Assembly: GCA_900551715.1 (NCBI GenBank)
Contig: URXG01000002.1
Span: forward strand, 1 to 64,000
Direction of reading: 5' to 3'
DNA: 64,000 bases
From: an uncultured Blautia sp.
GTDB lineage: Bacteria > Bacillota > Clostridia > Lachnospirales > Lachnospiraceae
The notes under the pieces were generated by a model. The model ran no database searches. It saw only the letters and a list, made by a program, of their open reading frames with translations, and had not been told where the DNA came from. Each line of letters starts with the position of its first letter. Positions within the stretch are counted from its first letter, which is position 1. Both the position numbers and the translations under genes were made by a program. This document shows, one piece after another, positions 15,544 through 24,291 of the stretch.

Positions 15544-16782
15544 ATGAAGATCAAAAGATTATGCAGCGGGCTTCTTGCCATAGGGCTCTCTCTTTCTCTG
15601 CTGTTCCAGGTCCCTGTACAGGCTGCGGAAGATACTTCCTCTGGAATCACCACCAACAGTATTGCCGGATGGCCTCAGGGACCAGAGATCACATCCACTG
15701 CTGCCACGATCATTGAAGACAGCACCAACACTATCCTCTATGCCAAGAATGCAGATCAGGTACTTTATCCCGGTGCTGCTGTAAAAGTCATGACTACGCT
15801 GCTGGCACTGGAAAACACGCAGCTGACTGACCAGGTAACTATGACTGCCACCGGTGTTTCCGGTGTTACAGACGGTGGTGCCAATATTTCTGCACAGCTG
15901 AATGAAGTTTTCACTATAGAACAGTGTCTCTATGCTATTATGCTGGCTTCTGCCAACGATATTGCCCTGCAGGTTGCTGAACATATTGGCGGATCTGTGG
16001 ATGGTTTTATACAGATGATGAATGATCGTGCCGCCCAGCTGGGATGCTCCAACACTGTATTTACCAATCCTACCGGACTTCCTGACGAAAACCAACATAC
16101 AACAGCTCATGATATGGCACTGATCATGAAGGCAGCTATCGATAATGAAAGTTTCCGGACCATTGCAGGAACTGGTTCTTACACCATTCCTGCTACCAAT
16201 GTATCTGGCGGTGATCGCGTCCTTACCAATAACTTTTCCATGATGAATGCCACCAATGCAGCTTATTATCAGTACTGTCTGGGTGGTAAGGAAGGATACA
16301 CGGAAGCTTCCCAGAGTACTCTGATATGTGCAGCACAGAAAGATAATACTACTCTGATCGCAGTAGTTCTGCAGGGTGCTTCCGGTACCACTGCCACAGA
16401 AGCGGTTTCTCTTCTGAATTATGGATTTGATAACTTCCAGACTCTTTCTCTGGGAGACAGTGATTTTAATATGGTTTCCGGTGGAAATGTCTATGTTCCT
16501 GCCGGTACCACTGCTGACAGTCTTACCACACAGGATGGGGATGTGCAGGATGGTCAGTATCCTCGTCAGTATTTCTTTAATGGTGTGTCTGTAGGTACTT
16601 CTGTGATGGCCGCCACTACGGAAGAAGATACCAGCCTTGCTGATGAAGGTGCACAGAATGTAGAAGCAGCACGTAAGTATTCCGCCAGCAGAAGCCAGGT
16701 GCCTTATTTCGTCATTGGTGGAGTGGGGGTACTGCTGTTGCTGCTGATACTGCTTCGGATGATCAAAGTTATTAAAAATTAA
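15544..16782 (+). CDS. DacF-like D,D-carboxypeptidase homologue lacking active-site residues
   Basis: A 412-residue secreted membrane-tethered protein with the full DacF layout: signal peptide (1-27), penicillin-binding peptidase domain (about 35-300), C-terminal domain and membrane anchor (about 387-409). The start was placed at 15544 by AGGAG. Two of three catalytic motifs are broken. SxxK is A78-A-V-K81, so the nucleophile serine is alanine. KTG is K249-E-G251. The S136-A-N138 motif is kept. The frame is intact, with a promoter and ribosome site, so it looks like a maintained pseudoenzyme, perhaps a peptidoglycan-binding or regulatory protein. A fully active paralogue lies at 28556-29851. 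This is the only rightward gene in the polysaccharide locus. Confidence 0.88.
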   Translation: MKIKRLCSGLLAIGLSLSLLFQVPVQAAEDTSSGITTNSIAGWPQGPEITSTAATIIEDSTNTILYAKNADQVLYPGAAVKVMTTLLALENTQLTDQVTMTATGVSGVTDGGANISAQLNEVFTIEQCLYAIMLASANDIALQVAEHIGGSVDGFIQMMNDRAAQLGCSNTVFTNPTGLPDENQHTTAHDMALIMKAAIDNESFRTIAGTGSYTIPATNVSGGDRVLTNNFSMMNATNAAYYQYCLGGKEGYTEASQSTLICAAQKDNTTLIAVVLQGASGTTATEAVSLLNYGFDNFQTLSLGDSDFNMVSGGNVYVPAGTTADSLTTQDGDVQDGQYPRQYFFNGVSVGTSVMAATTEEDTSLADEGAQNVEAARKYSASRSQVPYFVIGGVGVLLLLLILLRMIKVIKN

Positions 16783-16857
16783 TGGAAGCCTTGTTGATGG
16801 GACGGCAGGGATTATCCTTCTTCCGTCCTTCACCACGCCCACAATCTTATATGATTC

Positions 16858-16894
16858 AAAAGGCAGGTCCAGATCATCTCTGTCCCTGCCTTTT
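16858..16894. terminator. Bidirectional terminator between dead dacF and yfhO
   Basis: A perfect 10-bp stem AAAAGGCAGG/CCTGCCTTTT has a T-run on either strand. It serves both convergent genes, and the yfhO stop codon lies in its loop. Confidence 0.8.
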
Positions 16895-19378
16895 CTCATA
16901 TCGTCTCTTTCTATACACACTTATAATCCTGCTACCAGCAAACAAGATCCAGAAGATCACACTTCCGGCCGCCCCCACATAAAGTCCGGGAGCTGTAAAT
17001 TTCAATACAATGTCATGATCCCCGGATGCCACTTTACATGCCAGGAAACCAATATCACCCCGGACAAGCTCCGTCTCTTCACCGTCCACAGTCAGACTCC
17101 AGCCATTTTCATAAGGTATCATAAAAAGTGCATATCCATCCGTCTCTGCATGAATACTTCCGGTGATCAGCGAATCCTTCTCCGGTGCATTCAGTGTTAC
17201 AGAAGAATTCTCCTCTGCCTTCTCCTGCTGACTGGTCTTACGAGCAGCAATCTTCTCAGCACTTTCAATGGTTTCTCCATCTTCCAGTACAATAGCTTCT
17301 CCCAGAAGCTCCTCCCTGTTTTCCTCTGTGCAGAGTTCCTTCAGAGAATCCTCTGAAATAGCTGTACTGTAAAAATGTGCTGTCTCTGCATCCAGCGTAT
17401 TTTCATGAATAAAAAGACTTCCAACCTGGTCCTGAAGCTTCCAGGAAGTACCATCAGGATTTCCATTACCGGATAAAATATAACGGATTCCCAGAAAAGC
17501 AGCCAGCCAGTTGTCATCCACATGATTCCAGAAAGTATAATGATTATGATCTGCAAAAAACAGCTCCGGATAACAGGTTTCCACAAATTCTTTTACATAT
17601 CCGTTCATAACAGAATTATAAGTAGAAATCCCTCTATACCCCTGTGCTGAAGAATCCATAGCTACCGTTCCTGAAATATAGTCCTTTTCCACTCTGTAAA
17701 ATTCCGGATCATTTTGCTCAAGATAAGTAAGACAGTCCTGAAGGTCTGTTCTGTACATTTCCCTGAAAAAATCCTGAGGTTTTTCCATTTCTGCCCTGTA
17801 CTTTACATTTTTATCTTTGGATTTCTTCATGGATTTATAATCTTCTGTTTTCTGTGCCATTTCCTCTGGAAGGGTATCCGTCTTTTTCATAGTGACTCTC
17901 GCCTGGTAATTCACTGCGCCCTCTGAAGTAACATTTACAATCAGAGCCAGCCCCATTACTGCCATAACAACAGACCGGATCTGTTTTTTGGTAAGAAACA
18001 CAAGTGCTCCAAGACAAACTGCCATAATCACACCGGTTACTGTCAGAATAAGAATATTTCTCTTATATTCGCTGAATCCTGCCTGATCATAACCACACCA
18101 GTAAGCCCAGCCCATCAGTGCTGTTATCAGAAGGATAAGAACCAGGTTCAGCCTGCCGCCTTTTCGCATATAATCCCACATCCATGCCATCAAAAGGAGA
18201 AATACCGGCATCAGCACAAAGGTATATCTCTGTGTGGGAAGTGTAAAATAATTAAATGCTGTTCCGCCTATGGGAAGAGCAACTGCAAGGATCAGCACTG
18301 CAGAAGTAACATAAAGAACCCTTTTTGCCCTTTTCTTTATATCAGCTTTCCGAAGAACTGCCAGAAACTGTACATTTAGAAAAACTGTCAGTGTGGAACA
18401 GAACATTACCGGATCTTCATAGTAGTTCATGATATACTGCTGTGGTCCTTTGGCAAGGCCGTATCCATTCTGAAGATTGCTGGAAAACATTCTTTTCAGA
18501 AGAGACTGATAGAATTTCAGGGAATATGGAGTAAACCACTGTTTTATGCAATCCAGAAGTCCCTTACCGTCACTGTCCAGTCTGGAGGACACATGCAGGA
18601 GCACTTCTGCCATAGGAAGAAATACCACCAGGCTCATTCCTGCACCCAGGAGCATTTCCAGACAACCTGTCAGGAATTTTTTTATCCGTTCTGCCGATGT
18701 CAGATTCTCCACCATAAGAACCCTTACCAGAAGGTACAGCCCTGTGGCAGCCAGACACATATAAGTAAAATAAACACTGTAGATTCCACAGAAAAATACC
18801 ATTACCGGGAAAAACCCTCTGCCTTTTTTCTTCTGGATAAATTTCTCACAGAACATAAAAAGTAAAGGCAGATAAACCACAGCTGTGCCAAACTGATAAT
18901 GCTGTCCCCACACCAGAAGGAATCCGTTCAGCCCATACACATAGGATGCTGCCAGCCTTGCCTGATGACTGAACTGAAACTGAGAAAGAAACCAGTAGAA
19001 AGCGAGCCCAGCTGCCAGGATCTTCAGCACCTGAATGATATTGATGAAAATCAGCATATGTGCAGGCCCTTTCAGCACACCAAAAGCATACAGAAGCATC
19101 AGGAAGGGATCAAACAGATTAAAATTGAACATATTGATCCCCAGCCCGTTGCTGAAATCCCACAGGGAAAAGTCTCCTGCTCTTAAGTGATTCACAATAC
19201 TGGTGTAGTTCATAATGTACTGCTGCCAGGTATCACTTCCAATATCATTGAAAACCAGAAGCTGATTACCAAGAAGGTAATCTTTAAATATAACCAGACA
19301 ACTGAGCCCCAGCATGATCACCAGCGCAAAAACTGTCAGTAAATCCTGTTTTCTTTTTTTTGTTTTGTCCATAATCAT
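16874..19378 (-). CDS. YfhO-family polytopic membrane glycosyltransferase
   Basis: An 834-residue protein with about 13 hydrophobic segments (12-500) and a long extracytoplasmic region, then one last helix near 800-822. The early FNDIGSDTWQQYI segment and overall length match the YfhO family (GT-C type). In Bacillus and Listeria, YfhO-like proteins use undecaprenyl-phosphate sugars to glycosylate teichoic acids. The gene starts 4 bp after the preceding double-GT2 gene and is the last gene of a run beginning near 36053. It plausibly accepts the lipid-linked sugar made by the GtrB-like enzyme at 31026 and flipped by the EamA halves; that link is inference. Confidence 0.82.
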   Translation of the reverse strand: MIMDKTKKRKQDLLTVFALVIMLGLSCLVIFKDYLLGNQLLVFNDIGSDTWQQYIMNYTSIVNHLRAGDFSLWDFSNGLGINMFNFNLFDPFLMLLYAFGVLKGPAHMLIFINIIQVLKILAAGLAFYWFLSQFQFSHQARLAASYVYGLNGFLLVWGQHYQFGTAVVYLPLLFMFCEKFIQKKKGRGFFPVMVFFCGIYSVYFTYMCLAATGLYLLVRVLMVENLTSAERIKKFLTGCLEMLLGAGMSLVVFLPMAEVLLHVSSRLDSDGKGLLDCIKQWFTPYSLKFYQSLLKRMFSSNLQNGYGLAKGPQQYIMNYYEDPVMFCSTLTVFLNVQFLAVLRKADIKKRAKRVLYVTSAVLILAVALPIGGTAFNYFTLPTQRYTFVLMPVFLLLMAWMWDYMRKGGRLNLVLILLITALMGWAYWCGYDQAGFSEYKRNILILTVTGVIMAVCLGALVFLTKKQIRSVVMAVMGLALIVNVTSEGAVNYQARVTMKKTDTLPEEMAQKTEDYKSMKKSKDKNVKYRAEMEKPQDFFREMYRTDLQDCLTYLEQNDPEFYRVEKDYISGTVAMDSSAQGYRGISTYNSVMNGYVKEFVETCYPELFFADHNHYTFWNHVDDNWLAAFLGIRYILSGNGNPDGTSWKLQDQVGSLFIHENTLDAETAHFYSTAISEDSLKELCTEENREELLGEAIVLEDGETIESAEKIAARKTSQQEKAEENSSVTLNAPEKDSLITGSIHAETDGYALFMIPYENGWSLTVDGEETELVRGDIGFLACKVASGDHDIVLKFTAPGLYVGAAGSVIFWILFAGSRIISVYRKRRYEKRQGQR

Positions 19379-19382
19379 TCTC

Positions 19383-21836
19383 TCAGATCCGTCTCAGAGA
19401 AAAGTCCTGACTTTTCAGGGTAAGATTTGGATTATAATATGGATCACCATTTCGTAAGATATCCGGCCACCGTCTCTCAAAAATCTGCATTTCTTTGTTG
19501 AATCTGGCAACTTTTTCCGGAGTATCTTCCAGACCTCTGGACTTGGACTCATAATGATAAAGTTCCGCATATGGATTATACACAATAAGATATCCGGCTT
19601 CCCGAAGTTTCATGCAGAAATCAATATCATTAAAGGCAACTGCCAGTTCCTCTGTCAGTCCTCCCACTTCATCAAAAGCAGATTTCTTTACCAGCATACA
19701 GGCTGCTGTCACTGCACTGTAATCCTGTGCACAGATAATTCTGTGACAGTATCCTGTGGTACCTCTCGGCTGCAATACGAAGCAATGTCCTGCAATACCA
19801 CCAAAACCAATAACAACTCCTGCATGTTGGATGGTGTCATCTTCATAGTACATACGTGCCCCTACAGCCCCCACATCACTGCGCATACAGTACCCCAGGA
19901 GTTCTTCCAGACAGGTTTCGTTGATGATCTCTGTATCGTTATTCAGAAGAAGGATGTACTCCCCTTTGGCAAAGGTAGCACCGTAGTTATTGATAGCAGA
20001 ATAATTGAATTCTTTGTCCCAGTAAACCACATGGGCTTTCGGATTCTCTTCTTCCAGATTTTTGTAATACTGGAAAGTTTTTTCATCCGTACTGTTGTTC
20101 TCTACAATGATATATTCATAATTTTTGTAAGAAGACTTCTGATCAATAGAATCCATACAACGTTTCAGATCTTCAATATGATCTTTATTTGGGATGATGA
20201 TGGAAATCAGAGGATCATAGTCCCGCAGGAATCTGGTTCTGTAAAGTCCCAGAAATTCTCCCTGATATACTTCTGCTCTGATGCCGGTTCTGTGATAATG
20301 CTCTTCGATGGCACGTTTGCCTGCCTCAAATGCATAGGTCTTGCTTTCCGGATTCTCAGCGGTGGAATCTTCATGGCATCTCCAATGATAGAGAATCTTG
20401 GTTACATGATAGATCTCTGATGGATCAACTGCTTCCACACAGCGGAAAATAAAATCATAATCCTGTGCTCCGTCAAATTCCTTACGGAAAGCACCTACCT
20501 GATCCAGGATTTCTCTCTGTACAACAAAAAGATGACAGATGTAATTTACTGTACAAAGAAGGTCAGGATTGTAGTCCGGTTTGAAATGAGGCTGGAAAAA
20601 TTTGTGTCCATCCATGGACATTTTGTCCTCGTCTGAATAAATAAGCCGGATCTTTCGATCTTTGTTCAGTGCTTTTACACACTCAAAAAGTGCATGAGGA
20701 GTAAGTTCATCGTCATGATCTGCAAAAGCAATATAAGCACCTGTGGCAATCTCAATACCAGCGTTGGTATTCTCTGAAATCTGCAGTGCCTGCTCATTGT
20801 AAGCAACTTTGATTCTTTCATCTCCTGCTTCCAGTGATTTCAGGAAAGAGGTAAGAGGAGAATTTTCGCCACTTCCGTCAGAAAGACAAAGTTCCCAGTT
20901 GGGATAAGTCTGTGCTTTTACGGATTCCACCAGCTGAAGAAGATACTTCTCCGGTGTCTTGTATAAAGGAACCACAATGGAGATTTTGGGCTGATAATCA
21001 AATTTCTCCCGTCTCTGTTTTTCCAGTTCTTTATTGCCGGGCAGATGACGGATGATCCACTTCTGATAAGGGATTTCTCTGGTAGAAGCAGTCTTTACTT
21101 TGGAGATCATCTTGTCTACCAGTGCCCTGCTTCCCTGATTTCTCCAGTAACGAAGTCCTTTTTCTGCGTATTTCTGGACTTTTTTCTGAAGGACAACTGC
21201 CGGGTTCAGGTGGACAATGTGTACGGATTTTTTGTCTCCTGCATAAAATACCACATAAAGGATCTTGCCTTTTAAATTAGTAAGTTCTGCAAAAAATCCT
21301 GTTTTGTCATGAATTCCCATTTCTTCATACTCTTCATAAAGCTGTTCCACATCCACACGCTCTGTACGGAGGATCTCTGCCTGAATCTTCTTTTTGTCCT
21401 CATCAAAAACCTGGATCTTTACAGGCTCAGCTGCAATAGCCCAGCCTCTGATCCGCAGGAATCCCTGCTGTACCTTTTCTTCTTCTATAAAGAACTGTGG
21501 TCTGCCTTTTCTTTTTTCCAGTTCTTTTACCGGTACCGAAAACCATGGAATGGTTTTGTCCGACATATCTGCATAAACAGTCAGTTTGTGGTATCCTTCC
21601 AGAGATTCCGGAAGCTGTACGGTTGCTGTGATACGCTCTCCACGCATCAGATCCGGGTCCTTGAAACGCTCCAGTGCGCTTACCATTTCCAGACGTTTGA
21701 TCTCAGCTTTTACTTCTGAATTATCCAAGCAGGCACGCATCTTTGCCTCTTTTGGCCATGTTCCCTGAAGGACATAACAACAGGGATCCTGAAGATGAAA
21801 CCGGTCCTTGGTTACCTCAAAAACTTCTTTTGCCAT
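19383..21836 (-). CDS. Double-domain GT2 glycosyltransferase with N-terminal extra domain
   Basis: An 817-residue paralogue of the proteins at 13471 and 21859. A non-catalytic N-terminal region (about 1-270, two beta-rich modules) precedes two GT2 domains. The first starts near residue 284 (ISIVVPLYKTP, metal site FADHDDE) and the second near 552 (ISIIIPNKDH, metal site LLLNNDTE). The conserved tail YHYESKSRGLED follows. The N-terminal modules resemble those of other teichoic-acid or rhamnan polymerases that bind the growing glycan. It sits between the 21859 paralogue and yfhO with gaps of 22 and 4 bp. Likely a processive or dual-specificity polymerase for the exported polysaccharide. Confidence 0.8.
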   Translation of the reverse strand: MAKEVFEVTKDRFHLQDPCCYVLQGTWPKEAKMRACLDNSEVKAEIKRLEMVSALERFKDPDLMRGERITATVQLPESLEGYHKLTVYADMSDKTIPWFSVPVKELEKRKGRPQFFIEEEKVQQGFLRIRGWAIAAEPVKIQVFDEDKKKIQAEILRTERVDVEQLYEEYEEMGIHDKTGFFAELTNLKGKILYVVFYAGDKKSVHIVHLNPAVVLQKKVQKYAEKGLRYWRNQGSRALVDKMISKVKTASTREIPYQKWIIRHLPGNKELEKQRREKFDYQPKISIVVPLYKTPEKYLLQLVESVKAQTYPNWELCLSDGSGENSPLTSFLKSLEAGDERIKVAYNEQALQISENTNAGIEIATGAYIAFADHDDELTPHALFECVKALNKDRKIRLIYSDEDKMSMDGHKFFQPHFKPDYNPDLLCTVNYICHLFVVQREILDQVGAFRKEFDGAQDYDFIFRCVEAVDPSEIYHVTKILYHWRCHEDSTAENPESKTYAFEAGKRAIEEHYHRTGIRAEVYQGEFLGLYRTRFLRDYDPLISIIIPNKDHIEDLKRCMDSIDQKSSYKNYEYIIVENNSTDEKTFQYYKNLEEENPKAHVVYWDKEFNYSAINNYGATFAKGEYILLLNNDTEIINETCLEELLGYCMRSDVGAVGARMYYEDDTIQHAGVVIGFGGIAGHCFVLQPRGTTGYCHRIICAQDYSAVTAACMLVKKSAFDEVGGLTEELAVAFNDIDFCMKLREAGYLIVYNPYAELYHYESKSRGLEDTPEKVARFNKEMQIFERRWPDILRNGDPYYNPNLTLKSQDFSLRRI

Positions 21837-21858
21837 ATTCTATGTTCAACCTCATTTC

Positions 21859-24279
21859 TCAGTCTACTCTCAGAGAGCAGTCTCCCTCTGTCACTGACAG
21901 ATTCGGGCTGTAATAGGGATCACCCTTTGCCAGCTGCTCAGACCATTTTGCCTCAAAGGCTTTTACTTCTTTGTCAAACCGGAACTGTTTTTCCGGGGTA
22001 TCTTCCAGTCCTCTGGACTTGGATTCATAATGATACAATTCCGCATAGGGCGTAAAAACGATTTTTTTGCCTGCTGCACGAACTTTCATACAAAGGTCAA
22101 TATCATTAAATGCCACCTGGAATGTCTCGTCAAAACCACCGGCATTCCAAAAGTCTTCTGTGCGGATCATCATGCAGGCGGCTGTGACTGCACTGATCTC
22201 CTGAACAGTCACAGTCCTTCCGAAATATCCCGGGTCTTCCCTGGATGCCTTGCACATAATATGTCCTGCAATACCTCCCAGCCCCAGCACCACACCTGCA
22301 TGCTGGATGGTATCATCCGGATAATAAAGCTTTGCTCCTGTAATGGCTACGTCTTTTTGCTGACAGATCTGGAGCATTTCTTCTATCCACTGAGGTGTCA
22401 GAATCTCCACATCATTATTCAGGAAAAGAAGATAAACTCCCTCGGCCTGTTTCGCAGCAAAGTTGTTGATGGCAGAATAGTTAAATTCTTTTTCCCAGGT
22501 AAGAACCTTTACTTTTGGGTAACGGTCCGGAAGTTTCTTATAGTATTCAAAAGTCTCTGGTTTCTCACTGTTATTTTCCACAATGAGGATCTCGTAATTC
22601 TTATAAGTGGAGCGTTTGGTCAGGGAGAAAAGACAAAGTTCCAGATCTTCAATATGGTCTTTATTGGGGATGATAATGGAAATTTTCGGATTATCCTGAA
22701 TTTTCACATAACTTCTGTACCAGCCCGGACGTTCCGTCATTTCCACAGAAGCGTCGATTCCCATTCTCTGGTAATGTTCTTTGATGGCTCGTCGTCCTGC
22801 CTGGTATGCATATGCTTTGCTTTCCGGATCTGCTGCTGTGGAATCCATATGACATCTCCAATGATAAAGTACCTTCGGAATATGCACCACTTTATCTGCT
22901 TCTTCGCAGCAACGGAAAATAAAATCATAATCCTGTGCTCCGTCAAACTCCGTTCTCAGAAGCCCTACCCTGTCTGTAAGGGCTTTTTTTACAACAAAAA
23001 TATGACAGATATAATTATTTTCCCGCAAACGGAACAGGTTATAATCCGGCTTGAAATTAGGATCAAAGTAATGCTTTCCGTCCATACTTACTTTGTCCTC
23101 ATCTGTATAAAGTACATCCGGGGCGTCCTTTTCGTTGATCGCCTTTGTGATCTCGTAAAGAGCATCCGGTTCCAGAGTATCATCGTGGTCACAGAGCATC
23201 AGATACTCTCCTGTTGCAAGCATCACCGCTTCATTGGTATTGACAGAGATACCGCCATTTTGTTCCAGTTTTCTGTAGACAATTCTGTTTTCTTTTCCGT
23301 AATTTCTGTCCAGAAAACCTTTCAGTCTGTCATCAGGACTTCCATCCGCCAAACAGAGCTGCCAGTTTTCGTAACTCTGGGCTTTTACAGAATCGATCAG
23401 CTCACGAAGATAAGGTTCCGGAGTCTGGTACAGCGGAACCACAATACTGATCAGTGGTTTCTTCTGAAAAACTGTCTTTTTCTGTTTACGAAGAGTTTTT
23501 TTGTCCGGACGGTGTTTCAAAATCCACTGTTCATAATCATCGGTCTTTTCCGGTTCTTTATGGAACAGTCTGTAGAAAAATCCCTTAGGTTTCTGCTCTT
23601 TTCTCAGACTCTCCACATCAATATCGTATGTTTTGGTGACAGAATCTCCACAGAAATGAAGAATGATCTTCTTTCCCGGTATCTCCGGAAGTGCTGCGGA
23701 AATGCGGAATCCGATCTCCTGGGAACGGTACACATCATCAAGGCTTCGTCGTTCCACCACATCCGGTCTCCTGCCTCTGGTAATACGACAGTCCAGAAGA
23801 CTGGTATCTTCTTTGTGAACCGTTACTTCCACGCTGCCTCTCTGGTCTACCGCCCAGCCCTGGATCTCCAGCATGGTACCATAAAGAACTTCTATCCGGT
23901 CCAGATGGAATTCCACCAAACTTTCTTTTACCAGTTCATGAAGATCCTCTGCATTAATGGACCAGATACTGATTCTGTTGTCTCCCTCTGTGAGAAACAG
24001 TTCCAGATCCCCAAACTTCTCCATAAGTTTCAGAACCTCAGGAATATGAACGGTAAATCCCGGAAGCACTTCTCCGCAGTCTGTGTTCAGTGCAGTCAGT
24101 ACATCCGGTCTTTCTCTGTGCTCAATTTCCGGAAGATCGATCTTTTCGTATCCGTCTCCCAGAAGTACAAAACCACATTCCCTCTTTTCTGGGTGGATAT
24201 ACCATCCATCCAGACTGAGGATATGTCCATGTCTGTCATCGTATCTTTCTTCATCTATGCTGAAACAAAGTTCTTCCAT
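21859..24279 (-). CDS. Double-domain GT2 glycosyltransferase with N-terminal extra domain
   Basis: An 806-residue protein with the same architecture as its downstream neighbour: a beta-rich N-terminal region (about 1-250), then GT2 domains starting near 277 (ISIVVPLYQTP, site LCDHDD) and 535 (ISIIIPNKDH, site LLFLNNDV), and a tail with YHYESKSRG. Sequence similarity to the 19383 product runs over the whole catalytic part, so the pair arose by duplication. An AGAGGA ribosome site lies upstream. It begins 12 bp after the methyltransferase-kinase gene. Together with that gene and Wzt/Wzm it forms the synthesis, capping and export core. Confidence 0.8.
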   Translation of the reverse strand: MEELCFSIDEERYDDRHGHILSLDGWYIHPEKRECGFVLLGDGYEKIDLPEIEHRERPDVLTALNTDCGEVLPGFTVHIPEVLKLMEKFGDLELFLTEGDNRISIWSINAEDLHELVKESLVEFHLDRIEVLYGTMLEIQGWAVDQRGSVEVTVHKEDTSLLDCRITRGRRPDVVERRSLDDVYRSQEIGFRISAALPEIPGKKIILHFCGDSVTKTYDIDVESLRKEQKPKGFFYRLFHKEPEKTDDYEQWILKHRPDKKTLRKQKKTVFQKKPLISIVVPLYQTPEPYLRELIDSVKAQSYENWQLCLADGSPDDRLKGFLDRNYGKENRIVYRKLEQNGGISVNTNEAVMLATGEYLMLCDHDDTLEPDALYEITKAINEKDAPDVLYTDEDKVSMDGKHYFDPNFKPDYNLFRLRENNYICHIFVVKKALTDRVGLLRTEFDGAQDYDFIFRCCEEADKVVHIPKVLYHWRCHMDSTAADPESKAYAYQAGRRAIKEHYQRMGIDASVEMTERPGWYRSYVKIQDNPKISIIIPNKDHIEDLELCLFSLTKRSTYKNYEILIVENNSEKPETFEYYKKLPDRYPKVKVLTWEKEFNYSAINNFAAKQAEGVYLLFLNNDVEILTPQWIEEMLQICQQKDVAITGAKLYYPDDTIQHAGVVLGLGGIAGHIMCKASREDPGYFGRTVTVQEISAVTAACMMIRTEDFWNAGGFDETFQVAFNDIDLCMKVRAAGKKIVFTPYAELYHYESKSRGLEDTPEKQFRFDKEVKAFEAKWSEQLAKGDPYYSPNLSVTEGDCSLRVD

Positions 24280-24291
24280 ATTCTGTCCTCT

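Noticed and set aside
15559..16920. 453-codon open frame antisense to the dead dacF
   Set aside because: Cys/His/Ser-rich nonsense composition with no domains. The sense strand has signal peptide, anchor and family similarity.
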